DNA of 64,000 bases from Palaemon carinicauda (Eukaryota; Arthropoda; Malacostraca; Decapoda; Palaemonidae): assembly GCF_036898095.1 (NCBI RefSeq), contig NC_090751.1, positions 81,264,955 to 81,328,954 of the forward strand, in the 5' to 3' direction. Every line of letters starts with the position of its first letter. Positions within the stretch are counted from its first letter, which is position 1. The translations under genes and the position numbers were made by a program. Below are positions 32,397-42,436 of the stretch, in pieces. Below the pieces are notes generated by a model. It was not told the DNA's origin, did not search any database, and saw nothing but the letters and a program-made list of their open reading frames with translations.

Positions 32397-33077
32397 TCAG
32401 CTATTCATAAGTAATCAAATGCACAGTTTTTGTTTGTTTGTTTAAAAGAAACAATTATTATCGAGATATTAGGTTTTCAGTTTATAAAATAAGCTGTATT
32501 TCTGTTTAAGAAAAGATAGATAACATACTGCGCAAGAAACAACACATAAGAAGTTGCATCATGCTTCTAGAATAGCGGCGTAGGCTACAAGTCAAACAAA
32601 AACACAGAACACTTACAGTAAGTACAGTTAAGCTGTACTGTAGTAATATTACTGTACATATACTACAGTAATATAAAGTACAGTATCACTGATTATTAGG
32701 TTACAGTACAGTATTACTAGATAGGAACAACTTTTGTTATAAAGAACAGTAAGGGGATGATGACGACTCGGTAAAGTTTACCTTCGCACAATACTACTGT
32801 ACTGTAACCTTACTGTGTCCGGTACGTAGTGTACATATGTGTACATATGTGTACTGTACACTGTAGATATGATTATAAACTGTTGTAGAAACCAAATTAA
32901 AGCAATGTTATTCAGTATTTACTGTGCTGATCATCAGCTCGGCCACCGGCTCGTGGCAAGGGGCTGTGACTTTTTAGGTTACGAGTTAGTCCACCCTAGT
33001 GTAGTATCTATTCGCGAAAATTTGGTTATCGTGTCTGTGTTTGTAACCTAACTATCGTGAATAACGAGGCTTGACTG
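32206..33077. other. Non-coding stretch with GA microsatellite and TACTGTA-rich patch
   Basis: Holds a GA tract at 32334-32394 and, at 32620-32870, many TACTGTA/TACAGTA and GTACATATGTGTAC palindromic words. It ends at the right pogo-type terminal repeat. No gene recognised. Confidence 0.6.
32334..32394. repeat. GA microsatellite
   Basis: About 30 uninterrupted GA dinucleotides. Confidence 0.98.
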
Positions 33078-33127
33078 TATTTAGTTATTGTCTCTGACAC
33101 TTTATGCATCTTCCATAATAATCATAA

Positions 33128-35399
33128 GGTACATACATACATATACCAAGGCACTTCCCCCAATTTTGGGGTGTAGCCGACATCAACAAATGAAACAAAA
33201 CAAAAAGGGGACCTCTACTCTCTACGTTCCTCCAGCCTAACAAGGGACTCAACCGAGTTCAGCTGGTACTGCTAGGGTGCCACAGCCCACCCTCCCACAT
33301 TGTCCACCACAGATGAAGCTTCATAATGCTGAATCCCCTACTGCTGCTACCTCCGCAGTCATCTAAGGCATCAGAGGCAGCAGCAGGGCCTACCGGAACT
33401 GCGTCACAATCGCTCGCCATTCATTCCTATTTCTAGCACGCTCTCTTGCCTCTCTCACATCTATCCTCCTATCACCCAGACCTTCATTCACTCCATCCAT
33501 CCACCCAAACCTTGGCCTTCCTCTTGTACTTCTCCCATCAACTCTTGCATTCATCACCTTCTTTAGCAGACAGCCATTTTCCATTCTTTCAACATGGCCA
33601 AACCACCTCAACACATTCATATCCACTCTAGCTGCTAACTCATTTCTTACACCCGTTCTCACTCTCACCACTTCGTTCCTAACCCTATCTACTCGAGATA
33701 CACCAGCCATACTCCTTAGACACTTCATCTCAAACACATTCAATTTCTGTCTCTCCGTCACTTTCATTCCCCACAACTCCGATCCATAAATCACAGTTGG
33801 TACAATCACTTTCTCATATAGATCTCTCTTTACATTCATGCCCAACCCTCTATTTTTTACTACTCCCTTAACTGCCCCCAACACTTTGCATCCTTCATTC
33901 ACTCTCTGACGTACATCTGCTTCCACTCCACCATTTGCTGCAACAACAGACCCCAAGTACTTAAACTGATCCACCTCCTCAAGTAACTCTCCATTCAACA
34001 TGACATTCAACCTTGCACCACCTTCCCTTCTCGTACATCTCATAACCTTACTCTTACCCACATTAACTCTCAACTTCCTTCTCTCACACACTCTTCCAAA
34101 TTCTGTCACTAATTGGCCAAGCTTCTCTTCTGTGTCTGCAACCAGTACAGTATCATCCGCAAACAACAACTGATTTACCTCCCATTCATGGCCATTCTCG
34201 TCTACCAGTTTTAATCCTCGTCCAAGCACTCGAGCATTCGCCTCTCTCACCACTCCATCAACATACAAGTTAAACAACCACGGTGACATCACACATCCCT
34301 GTCTCAGCCCCACTCTCACCGGAAACCAATCACTCACTTCATTTCCTATCCTAACACATGCTTTACTACCTTTGTAGAAACTTTTCACTGCTTGCAACAA
34401 CCTTCCACCAACTCCATATAACCTCATCACATTCCACATTGCTTCCCTATCAACTCTATCATACGCTTTCTCCAGATCCATAAACGCAACATACACCTCC
34501 TTACCTTTTGCTAAATATTTCTCGCATATCTGCCTTACTTTAAAAATCTGATTCATACAACCCCTACCTCTTCTAAAACCACCCTGTATTTCTAAGATTG
34601 CATTCTCTGTTTTATCCTTAATCCTATTAATCATTACTCTACCATACACTTTTCCAACTATGCTTAACAAACTAATACCTCTTGAATTACAACACTCATG
34701 CACATCTCCCTTACCCTTATATAGTGGTACAATACATGCACAAACCCAATCTACTGGTACCATTGACAACACAAAACACATATTAAACAATCTCACCAAC
34801 CATTCAAGTACAGTCACACCACCTTCCTTCAACATCTCAGCTCTCACACTATCCATACCAGACGCTTTTCCTACTCTCGTTTCATCTAGTGCTCTCCTCA
34901 CTTCATCTATTGTAATCTCTCTCTCATTCTCATCTCCCATCACTGGCACCTCAACACCTGCAACAGCAATTATATCTGCCTCCCTATTATCCTCAACATT
35001 CAGTAAACTTTCAAAATATTCCACCCATCTTTTCCTTGCCTCCTCTCCTTTCAACAACCTTCCATTTCCATCTTTCACTGTCTCTTCAATTCTTGAGCCA
35101 GCCTTCCTTACTCTCTTCACTTCTTTCCAAAACTTCTTATTCTCTTCATATGAATGACCTAATCCCTGACCCCACCTCAGGTCAGCTGCCCTCTTTGCCT
35201 CACGTACCTTGCGCTTTACTTCCACATTTTTCTCTCTATATTTTTCATACTTCTCTATACTATTACTCTGCAGCCATTCTTCAAAAGCCCTCTTTTTCTC
35301 TTCCACTTTTACCTTCACTCCTTCATTCAGCCATTCACTGCCCTTCCTCATGCTGGCTCCAACAACCTTCTTGCCACACACATCACTTGCAATCTCAAC
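33128..35399 (-). mobile_element. Non-LTR retrotransposon (probably RTE-type), 5'-truncated
   Basis: Minus strand. The 3' end reads GGCTACACCCCAAAATTGGG then GGAAGTGCCTTGGTATATG, and finishes in a TATG microsatellite tail (33128-33150), a usual RTE-type end. The coding part begins abruptly at about 35399 inside the protein; the apurinic endonuclease domain is missing, typical of aborted target-primed reverse transcription. The clade call is from overall style, so RTE is probable, not certain. Confidence 0.85.
33390..35399 (-). pseudogene. LINE reverse transcriptase, partial ORF2
   Basis: An open frame of about 670 codons without internal stops, but lacking the N-terminal endonuclease. RT blocks (ORF numbering from 35453): FMDLEKAYDRV at 324-334, GLRQGCVMSPWLFNLY at 382-397 and FADD at 431-434, so the catalytic Asp residues are intact. 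A Lys/Arg-rich helical linker precedes RT. The C-terminus has YGSELWGMKV, LRWFGHVERM and the Arg-rich RGRPRFGWMDGV. The first ~19 codons upstream of 35399 are host sequence read through. The missing 5' part makes autonomous movement unlikely. The intact frame suggests a fairly young copy. Confidence 0.88.
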
Positions 35400-36175
35400 A
35401 TAAGGTACAAATTGTAAATATGTAAATGAACAGAAACGAAATAAGAGGAACATACAGTAAGTCCAGCAAACATTTATTTATGAATACCATAGAGAATATA
35501 AGAAAACTGATAGTCTAGTCCTCAGGAAATCATATAAAATGGTGAAATTAAAATACATTATATGGAATAGCTTTCCCTAAAATTTTTGATGAAAAGGTAA
35601 ATAAATAAGGACCCATGTCAGAAAAGGGTCACGTACAGGACTGTACATGCTTGCCTAAACATGTAAAATGGACTTTTATTAAAAAAATCTATCTGAAACA
35701 TGAAATATAGATGCTCTCCAAGACAAAAATGTAATAGGTTGAATGTCTACAATTCCAAGCCTAGAGGTCAAGAGTCAGTCACAAGGCCCCTTCAGTAATG
35801 ATATTAAACTTTCTTAAATACCAACCTTTGTTGTAAATATTTTTCCGTTGTTGGGTCATCTTTCAAAAAAGAATGAATGCTATTGTAGTAATCCACACGG
35901 AATCCTGGCTTTAATCCACACATCTGCTTCTCACGAAGAGCTAGGTAACGAATCTGTAAAAAGTCACATAAAAATTTCTACTAAGAAAAGGACAATCAGT
36001 ATTACTTTCATTCAAAAGTCCCCTGAAGTACAGAACATGACTATGACAAAAAGCCAAGAAATTTCAGTATTAAAATATTTTCTTTAGTGAAATGTAATTC
36101 TTTCGTCAACATTTTATAGTTTCCACACCAAACCTACATCTTACAAGCACAGTAATATAAACTGCACTAATATGA
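35400..36175. other. Apparently unique DNA around a candidate exon
   Basis: One of the few stretches without recognisable transposon sequence. It contains the minus-strand exon candidate at 35826-35953; the rest is AT-rich and shows nothing else. Confidence 0.5.
35826..35953 (-). CDS. Candidate internal exon of an unidentified host gene
   Basis: 128 nt on the minus strand between TTTTTACAG (acceptor) and AAAG|GTTGGT (donor). Only one frame is open: it encodes 42 residues plus two bases, running IRYLALREKQMCGLKPGFRV, then DYYNSIHSFLKDDPTTEKYL and QQR. The other two frames stop early. The composition is that of a soluble helical protein. I do not recognise the gene. Neither flank belongs to a known repeat here, and no second exon was found, so the remaining exons would lie outside the window in large repeat-filled introns. 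Confidence 0.5.
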
Positions 36176-36309
36176 CAAATTCGAAGATAATTTGTATTTT
36201 TCCTAGCCATACAAACCTTAGCTATTTACATTGGGTTTACCTTTTAGCGCAGCTGAAATGGCGAGCCATTAGAATTTAACGAGGGTGTATTACCCCCGCG
36301 CTAGTTAGC

Positions 36310-36360
36310 GGGGGGGGGGGGGGGGGTAGGGGAGTGGTAGCTAGCTACCCCTCCCCCCCC
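36310..36360. repeat. G-run and quasi-palindrome in B-family ITR
   Basis: A run of 17 G is followed by TAGGGGAGTGGTAGCTAGCT and ACCCCTCCCCCCCC, which folds back on the first part with about one mismatch. Equivalent blocks occur at 10263-10310, 30075-30110 and 49525-49560. Confidence 0.85.
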
Positions 36361-36429
36361 CTCACACACAGATGAATGCTGACTTTCACTTAGAGGTAGG
36401 ATTTGTCTTGGGGGACAGGGCTGGCGGGC

Positions 36430-36530
36430 AAATATGTGTAAATAGCTAAGGTTTGTATGGTTAGGAAAAATACAAATTATCTTCGAATTTGTCATTTGTT
36501 CCGTAACCGAAATACAAACCACGCTATTTA
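36430..36530. repeat. ICR of DIRS-B3
   Basis: The first half is the reverse complement of the left tip at 36176 (AAATAGCTAAGGTTTGTATG...). The second half (TTTGTTCCGTAACCGAAATA...) is the B-family 5' tip sequence seen at 49406. Confidence 0.85.
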
Positions 36531-36540
36531 CATTGGGTGA

Positions 36541-36609
36541 ATGAATGAATGATTTAAAGTTTTCAGGCATCCTGACATCTAAGGTCATTGACGCCGGTAA
36601 CATTTAACT
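36541..36609 (-). mobile_element. Short 5'-truncated retroposon with target-site duplication
   Basis: A 69-bp insert flanked by TTTACATTGGGTGA at 36527-36540 and 36610-36623. On the minus strand it ends TTTAAATCATTCATTCATTC, an ATTC-type tail. The parent family was not identified. Confidence 0.85.
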
Positions 36610-37155
36610 TTTACATTGGGTGACTTACCCATTAGGTAGGGTGGAAAGTCCCCAGCCATACTGGCTTTGGCTTTACCCGGGGACTCAGAATCCGAGTGAG
36701 TCGCACTCGAGAAAAGGAGTCCCTGCACCTCACAAGTTCCTTGCTCCGCAAGGAACCGTGTGGCCTACATAAGCTTGTGTGTGAAGGAAGAAGTGTGACC
36801 TGTCCTAGGCAGTTGACCTGGAGTTCCAGAAGGAACTCTGGGTTAGGACGTTCCTAATACCACCTCGTCAGGGTATGGGGGACGCGACAGTATTGATTCA
36901 ATACTCGGAACACAAGGAAGCATGGTTTACCTGCAGAGGTTCGAGGTCAGCTATGCAGACACCAGGATGCTGCTTCCCCGTAGAGGGGATGATGAAGAAA
37001 GAAATAAGGGCCAGACATACTTCTTTCGTTCATGCAGACTAAAACCTGATAACAATGCCCTCAACCTTCTGCTACCTGTCCAAAAAGGAGCCTGAGGTTA
37101 GACCAGCTGTTGTGTAGCCACCACAGAGCGATAGAAAACATATCGAGACTCATTC

Positions 37156-39919
37156 TGTATTGCGAATGACCAAATGCAAACAAATTGAACCAGCTATTAA
37201 GGAGGACCAACTGTAATTGTCATTTCAGAGGATCCTGAGACATGGTTCAGCATCAAATCGGAGAAAGATCTTGAAATATCAACATAGAACGCTGAGAATA
37301 AGAAAGTAACAGTTGCCCTGCAACTAGAATATAACAAGAGCACGGAGCATACGTGCATGATGTCCTATCACATGGAGGCCGATGGCGTGGAAACCAACAA
37401 GTGTGTAGATCCCAGGTGCACTGAGGATCTGTTAGCATGAGACAGGTGTGTTAGAGGTCTATGAGGAGACGGTCTGCGACACCATCACGCTCCTTGTTGA
37501 CGTCATCACCTTTATGTTCATTAATAGTGGAGATCATGCACGTGCATCTCAGTTGCGTGTGCCAGCCACGTTTGCTTGGAAGGAAGTACTGTATGGTCCA
37601 AATCCATACACATAGAGACCTTGCACATGGAGAGCTGTCTTGCAGACTGTTTCGAGATGGCCTGTTACGTTACGTCCTCACATAGCTCGTATGAGGAAGT
37701 AGCCCTTCCTCCACATTCCTTCAAATAGGCCATCATCTTTCTTGTTGACTCTCAGGAATTGTCTGGTAATAGGTGTGTGAACAGCTTTACCATCTACAAT
37801 ACTGCTTAGTGCAGGGTAAAACTTAGTATGTACCACTCAGTGCTGGGCACTATCTTAGTATGCACTGCTCCCTCTGGTACGCACTGTTCTTATGTATGCA
37901 GAAATAGATCGTTGTTACACACACAGCTACATTGATTGGTCATCTTTAAAGATGTCTTCTTTTTCGGGAGGAGAAACAGCACTCAGTCAGGGGCATTGCA
38001 ATCAGTATAAGACAGAGAGCTATGCATGCTGACATTTCCAGAAAGCCTTCCCCATAGTACAGGACTAAACACAGGTGTAGAAGCGGCACATACTGATGTT
38101 TCTTCACATTAAGGAACGATTCTAGGCACTCACTCCTTCCCTACCTCTCCCAAAAGAGAGATTGCCCAGGATGGACTGATGAAGGGCAGCTGGCAGTATG
38201 TGCTCAGATCCTTACGAGAGTTGCGCATGCCAATATTCATCCCCACTATGGGACAACTCTAGGCACCTATTTCTTCTGGTATGAGATCAAGCACAGGTAA
38301 AAGGTGATAAACACATATACCTAGTACACTACTAATTGTCGCTTGTCTCGTGCACATGACTGACAATGAGAAACAAGGAACAAAAAGTATTTGGCGACAT
38401 TGTTGCCAAGAGGCAGTAAGACACATCAAATGCTCAACCTCCAAATATCTGAAGACAGAGCAAATTCAAAAACAATTATTCTGCCAAAATGGGAGGGAAG
38501 AGGGGACAGGTAGTAGGTAACTTATGCGTATGAGGTGAGCTAACTGAATTTCTGTGTTAGGCAACTTGGACTTATGACAAACGCCAAACAATAGTGCCAA
38601 CATTAACCAAGAACATCTGCTGACTGACTCCCAGGAACTGTCGCCAAGCGACATCTAGGCATCGGCAGGCAGAGATTCGCTTGACAACGAAAGCGTCTGG
38701 TCAGTCTGGTGCTAAGTGACATTTGGGGTTATAGATGATGCAAACCAATGTTGCTACACCAAACAGTAGACTTAATCATTGTCACTTATCTCAGGTGACT
38801 GTCTGATGACGAAAAGCAAGGAACCACGAGTAACTGGCGACACTGATGCCCAGTGAGTCGTAAGGCAAATACTGCTCAACCTCTGTTTGGCTCAGAAAGG
38901 AGTAACAAGGATTAAATTTATACCTAACAACTATCTCGTCGCCCAGCCGTATCATACAAGAACCCTTTAACCAAACACCAAGAATGACATTCTAAAACTA
39001 GCTAAATATAGTAATACAAAATAAACTCTTGTAGGTAAAGGAAAAATTAAGACTCCTGCCTGACAACCTCTCCTGGCGATACCAGCGGACCCAAGAACCA
39101 AGGTCACCAAAAGCCATAGAGACAGACTATGATTAATAGAGGTAAAGACGTAATGACCCTTAAGATCAGATTATGTAATGATCTTCCTAGTCAGGCAGTT
39201 AAATCAGAAAAACTTCAATGTTTGATCTAGCAGCAAAAGTTTCCTTTTGAACGAGCTGACAAAGGATTTTATGTTAACATGACCGAACTATCTGACATTG
39301 TTACTGGTCTTAAAATTTTCTATATTTATTACTAGTTACTTCTCTTGAACATTATTTCCATTACACACTGAGCTAGTATCCCTTGTTGGAGGCTTGGTCT
39401 TAAAGCACTCAGCCCATCCAACCAGGGTAGCAGCTCTGCTACAAGCAATGATAATAATATAAAGAAAATTTGACCAAATCATCTCTTGAGCATAAATACT
39501 GACATAAAGGATACGCGATTGAAAAAAAAAACTTCTGAGAAGATCCCTTTAGAAATTAAACGAAAGGGAGGAGGGGGATCGGATTTTTGCATAATTTGAG
39601 GAATAAACTTTACACTAATTCACAAACCTTCCCAACATCATTGTCCCTCCAAAAACCCAATAGACCCTTAAGAGTAACCTTCCCAGTCCCCTTGCTAAGG
39701 ATTGAAGACTAACCATCCCAGGTCTAACAATTAATCTAAAACCCTCTATCTCCACCTAAACACTCTCTGGCACCGTTATGGGAACACACAGGGATTTGTT
39801 ATGCAATTTACCGTCAGGCACCTAGGGTTCGCAAAAGGGGAACTCAGTCGTATCTTTACCTTGGTTACAGTCGACAGGTACCTGATGGGAGTTAAAAGAG
39901 AATGCTTATTAGCATTCAT
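37156..39919. other. Unrecognised region with diverged internal duplications
   Basis: About 2.8 kb without a convincing gene. Blocks near 38338-38447 and 38782-38891 are diverged copies of each other (both include CAAGGAAC, TGGCGACA and GCTCAACCTC). It may be a very old DIRS gag repeat region, but no motif confirms this. A degenerate AAT-family fragment lies at 39310-39460. The last ~450 bp before DIRS-A copy 2 are featureless. Confidence 0.45.
39310..39460 (+). repeat. Degenerate fragment of the AAT-tail repeat family
   Basis: Has TTGTTGGAGGCTTGGTCTTA, CCAACCAGGGTAGCAGCT and a short AATGATAATAATA tail, a weak match to 11900-12012. Confidence 0.5.
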
Positions 39920-40303
39920 AAAAAACGGATTTTGAGCGAAGCGAAAAATCTATTTTTGGGTAAGATGGCCATGTCGTCCTGATGGAAGTTCCTCTAAGGT
40001 AGCTTCCTAGGGTATATTACAACTACGGCGATATTCCCAGAGAATTTACCTTAAGGTACCCAGAATTCTAACTCCTGGAGCGAATATCCCTAATAAAAGA
40101 ATCAGGGATATCGCAAAATATCAGCGGACGTATTCTTGACACGCCACATGGCAATCTGTACCCCGAACAGAGTTAACACTTCGTAGGGGTCAAATGGCAA
40201 GAAAACGAAAACGATAAGAAAGGGGGGAGCCGTTCGTAAGGCATCTCTCTTCCCCGTTTCGTAAGCGTGCCCTGCGCCGCTCGCGGCGCCATCTGTATTC
40301 CTT
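39920..40303. repeat. Left ITR of DIRS-A copy 2
   Basis: 384 bp, pairing with 48401-48750. The outermost ~35 bp (AAAAACGGATTTTGAGCGAA...) has no partner on the right, an extension like that of DIRS-1. Confidence 0.92.
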
Positions 40304-40361
40304 GTAGCGATACACGAGGTGCTACAGATACTGTATGTAGGGAGGGGTCCTACAGCCCTTT

Positions 40362-40364
<3 letters not shown>

Positions 40365-40394
<30 letters not shown>
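40365..40394. repeat. 30-base T run
   Basis: Absent at the matching site of copy 1 (near 290-320), so it expanded or was inserted after the copies split. It sits between the left ITR and the ICR. Confidence 0.95.
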
Positions 40395-40398
<4 letters not shown>

Positions 40399-40416
40399 GA
40401 AAGGGGCAGGGCGGGT

Positions 40417-40510
40417 CCATCAGGACGACATGGCCATCTTACCCAAAAATAGATTTTTCGCTTCGCTCAAAATCCGTTTTTTGGGCTCAAGCCATGTCGT
40501 CCTGATGGAA
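40417..40510. repeat. ICR of DIRS-A copy 2
   Basis: Equals the reverse complement of the left tip (39920-39995) joined to the reverse complement of the right tip (48716-48750), both visible within this same copy. Confidence 0.93.
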
Positions 40511-41410
40511 GTGTACCAGAGCATTACTGTATCTGTGGATTCTCAAAACGTGCCGCACTCCTCAGAAATATTTCCCTAGTCAACTCGACCGAGAGACCTA
40601 AGATGTTACCGTTATACATCTTTTCACTAACCATAAACCATGATAGCGCTTCCTGCCCCCTACAGGAAAGAGTCCTACTAGACTCTGGGAAGGAACGAAG
40701 AGTACATATACCTATGTATGAATCACTGGCAAGCCCATATAGTGGTCTCACCCTATATGAAGTAAAGCATAGTCTGTAAGGAACTACAGCATCAAAAGGA
40801 AATATCGACCAACCCCATGGTCGAAACTGAGTTGGACAAAAGGTTTATATCTGTGTAAGAATAAACTTGCTGCCGCTACCGTCCTCTGAGAAGGATGGAG
40901 CCCTTTACACTAAGGAAAGTATAAACCAATGCAACAAGGCTTGCATCAAGGAACAGGCTATTATAGATATCCCCGATTAATGTACATAGGCTGAATGCTC
41001 AATAACTGATAAGAAATTGACATAGGTGAAGGAGACGCAAGGTTCCCGAGAACAAGTTTATTGACAAACAATAAATAGACATGGTTACCACAATTATATA
41101 CATATCATCGGTGGATAACCAATAATTTGCACAAGTACGGTAGTAAACAGATATATGTTTATCTGAAAGAAAACATTAGAGCCACTTTTCACGTACCAAG
41201 GTATCAAAGTTAAAAGTCCATGTTACTAGCCACTGACATTAGCGTCAAAAAAGCTCGGCACACATGTCTGTACTTATGCTAAATTCACCTTAAAGACGGA
41301 ACAGTCACTGTGGGCACCCGGTGCCCTCACTCCCAGATATAGCACCGCATATAACTATACACTCACCCTGGAATTAATAGTCCCAATTAAATCCACTGTT
41401 CCTCGCAGAG
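40511..41410 (-). other. 3' non-coding region of DIRS-A copy 2
   Basis: Counterpart of 431-1332 with several indels. No conserved frame. Confidence 0.6.
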
Positions 41411-42436
41411 TTAAACAGCAGGGTTAACGACGCAACCAACTACTACCACAGACCTCTTTAGCTGCTCCACTTGCTTAGCATAGTGGCGAAAGAACACCCT
41501 GGAAGACTTCCAGCCAGTATATGAACGAAGGTGTTCAAAATCCATAAAGTTAAAGAAGTTTAAGAATGAAGCAACTTTCCTCGGATCATGACCTGCGGGT
41601 GAACTGTCGGGATCCGCTCTGCGAATAAAGTATGTAATTTTCGCCCTGAGTTGTTTCAAAGATAAATTCGAGCCCGATGTTTCTCCTCTGAACAGTTGAC
41701 CCCCTTTGAAGTCTGAAGTTCTACGAGGATAGACCTTTAGGCATTCTACGGGACATAGAGATGCATCTTCTTTCAGAGGGCAGATTCTCCAGGGACCCCA
41801 CCTGTTGGTGGGCAACTCGTTCTTAGCGAGAAAAGTAGGGTCCGGAAACAGGTTCAGTTCTCCCCCATCCAGGAACTGAACGCGGCCCTCATCTCTCGAG
41901 AGGGCTACAATCTCACTAACTCTGGCCCCGGACGCGAGTGCAAAAAGGAAGATAACCTTTTGAGTCAAATCCTTCAGTGCACACTCCTCATTATTCAGTA
42001 ATGAGGCGAAATGAAGGACTTTATCTAAAGACCATGAAATAGGCTTTGGAGGAGCTGAAGGTCTAAGTCTGGCGCAGGCCTTCAGGATCTTATTAAAGAT
42101 TTCGTTAGCGAGGTCTACCTGGAAGGCGTACAGAATGGGCCTTGTCAAAGCAGACTTACACGTAGAAATCGTGTTAGCTGCCAGCCCTTGTCCGTGGAGG
42201 TGGATGAAGAAGGACAGGCAGAAATCCGTCGAGATCTCATGCGGATTCTTCTCTTCGACAAAGGCCACCCATTTTTTCCAAGCAGACTCGTACTGCCTTC
42301 TAGTAGACTTGCACTTATATTCCTCCAGGAAGTCAATGCTGTCTTTCGAGATCCCGAACCGCTTCTTCACCGCTAGGGAGAGAAAATCATGAGCTGCAGG
42401 GTTCGGGTTTTCTGTAATGAAGCGTAGACAGTCGAC
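41411..42436 (-). CDS. Tyrosine recombinase (YR), DIRS-A copy 2
   Basis: Same 341-residue domain as copy 1, fully open, with SGARVSEI, HDPRK, GWKSS and FFRHYAKQ all conserved. Twelve substitutions relative to copy 1 by eye, none at a catalytic position. It overlaps the RT 3' end. It could still act if expressed, although the element's gag and RT are broken. Start uncertain, as in copy 1. Confidence 0.9.
   Translation of the reverse strand, partial: VDCLRFITENPNPAAHDFLSLAVKKRFGISKDSIDFLEEYKCKSTRRQYESAWKKWVAFVEEKNPHEISTDFCLSFFIHLHGQGLAANTISTCKSALTRPILYAFQVDLANEIFNKILKACARLRPSAPPKPISWSLDKVLHFASLLNNEECALKDLTQKVIFLFALASGARVSEIVALSRDEGRVQFLDGGELNLFPDPTFLAKNELPTNRWGPWRICPLKEDASLCPVECLKVYPRRTSDFKGGQLFRGETSGSNLSLKQLRAKITYFIRRADPDSSPAGHDPRKVASFLNFFNFMDFEHLRSYTGWKSSRVFFRHYAKQVEQLKRSVVVVGCVVNPAV

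Larger units (their letters stand above)
28808..33077. mobile_element. Pogo/Tigger-type terminal repeats enclosing 4.3 kb
   Basis: The left end TA-CAGTCAAACCTCGTTAATCGC and the right end, reading inward CAGTCAAGCCTCGTTATTCACG then TA, are inverted repeats flanked by TA. This fits Tc1/mariner-pogo termini. The interior has no transposase and contains DIRS fragment B2, so it may be a non-autonomous element split by a later insertion. The two ends could instead belong to two different copies. Confidence 0.6.
36176..37155 (-). mobile_element. DIRS-like terminus, family B3
   Basis: The left tip TGACAAATTCGAAGATAATT, the G-rich/C-rich palindrome, the ICR (about 36430-36530) and the 3' non-coding region are well kept. 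Only the last 15-20 codons of YR remain near 37090-37155 before an abrupt end. It carries a small retroposon at 36541-36609. Confidence 0.85.

Noticed and set aside
33446..35425. Plus-strand ORFs opposite the LINE
   Set aside because: Antisense shadows of the RT frame; composition mirrors the coding strand.
36301..36603. 100-codon minus-strand ORF with poly-Pro end
   Set aside because: Spans the G-run, the ICR and the small retroposon insertion; a chance frame.
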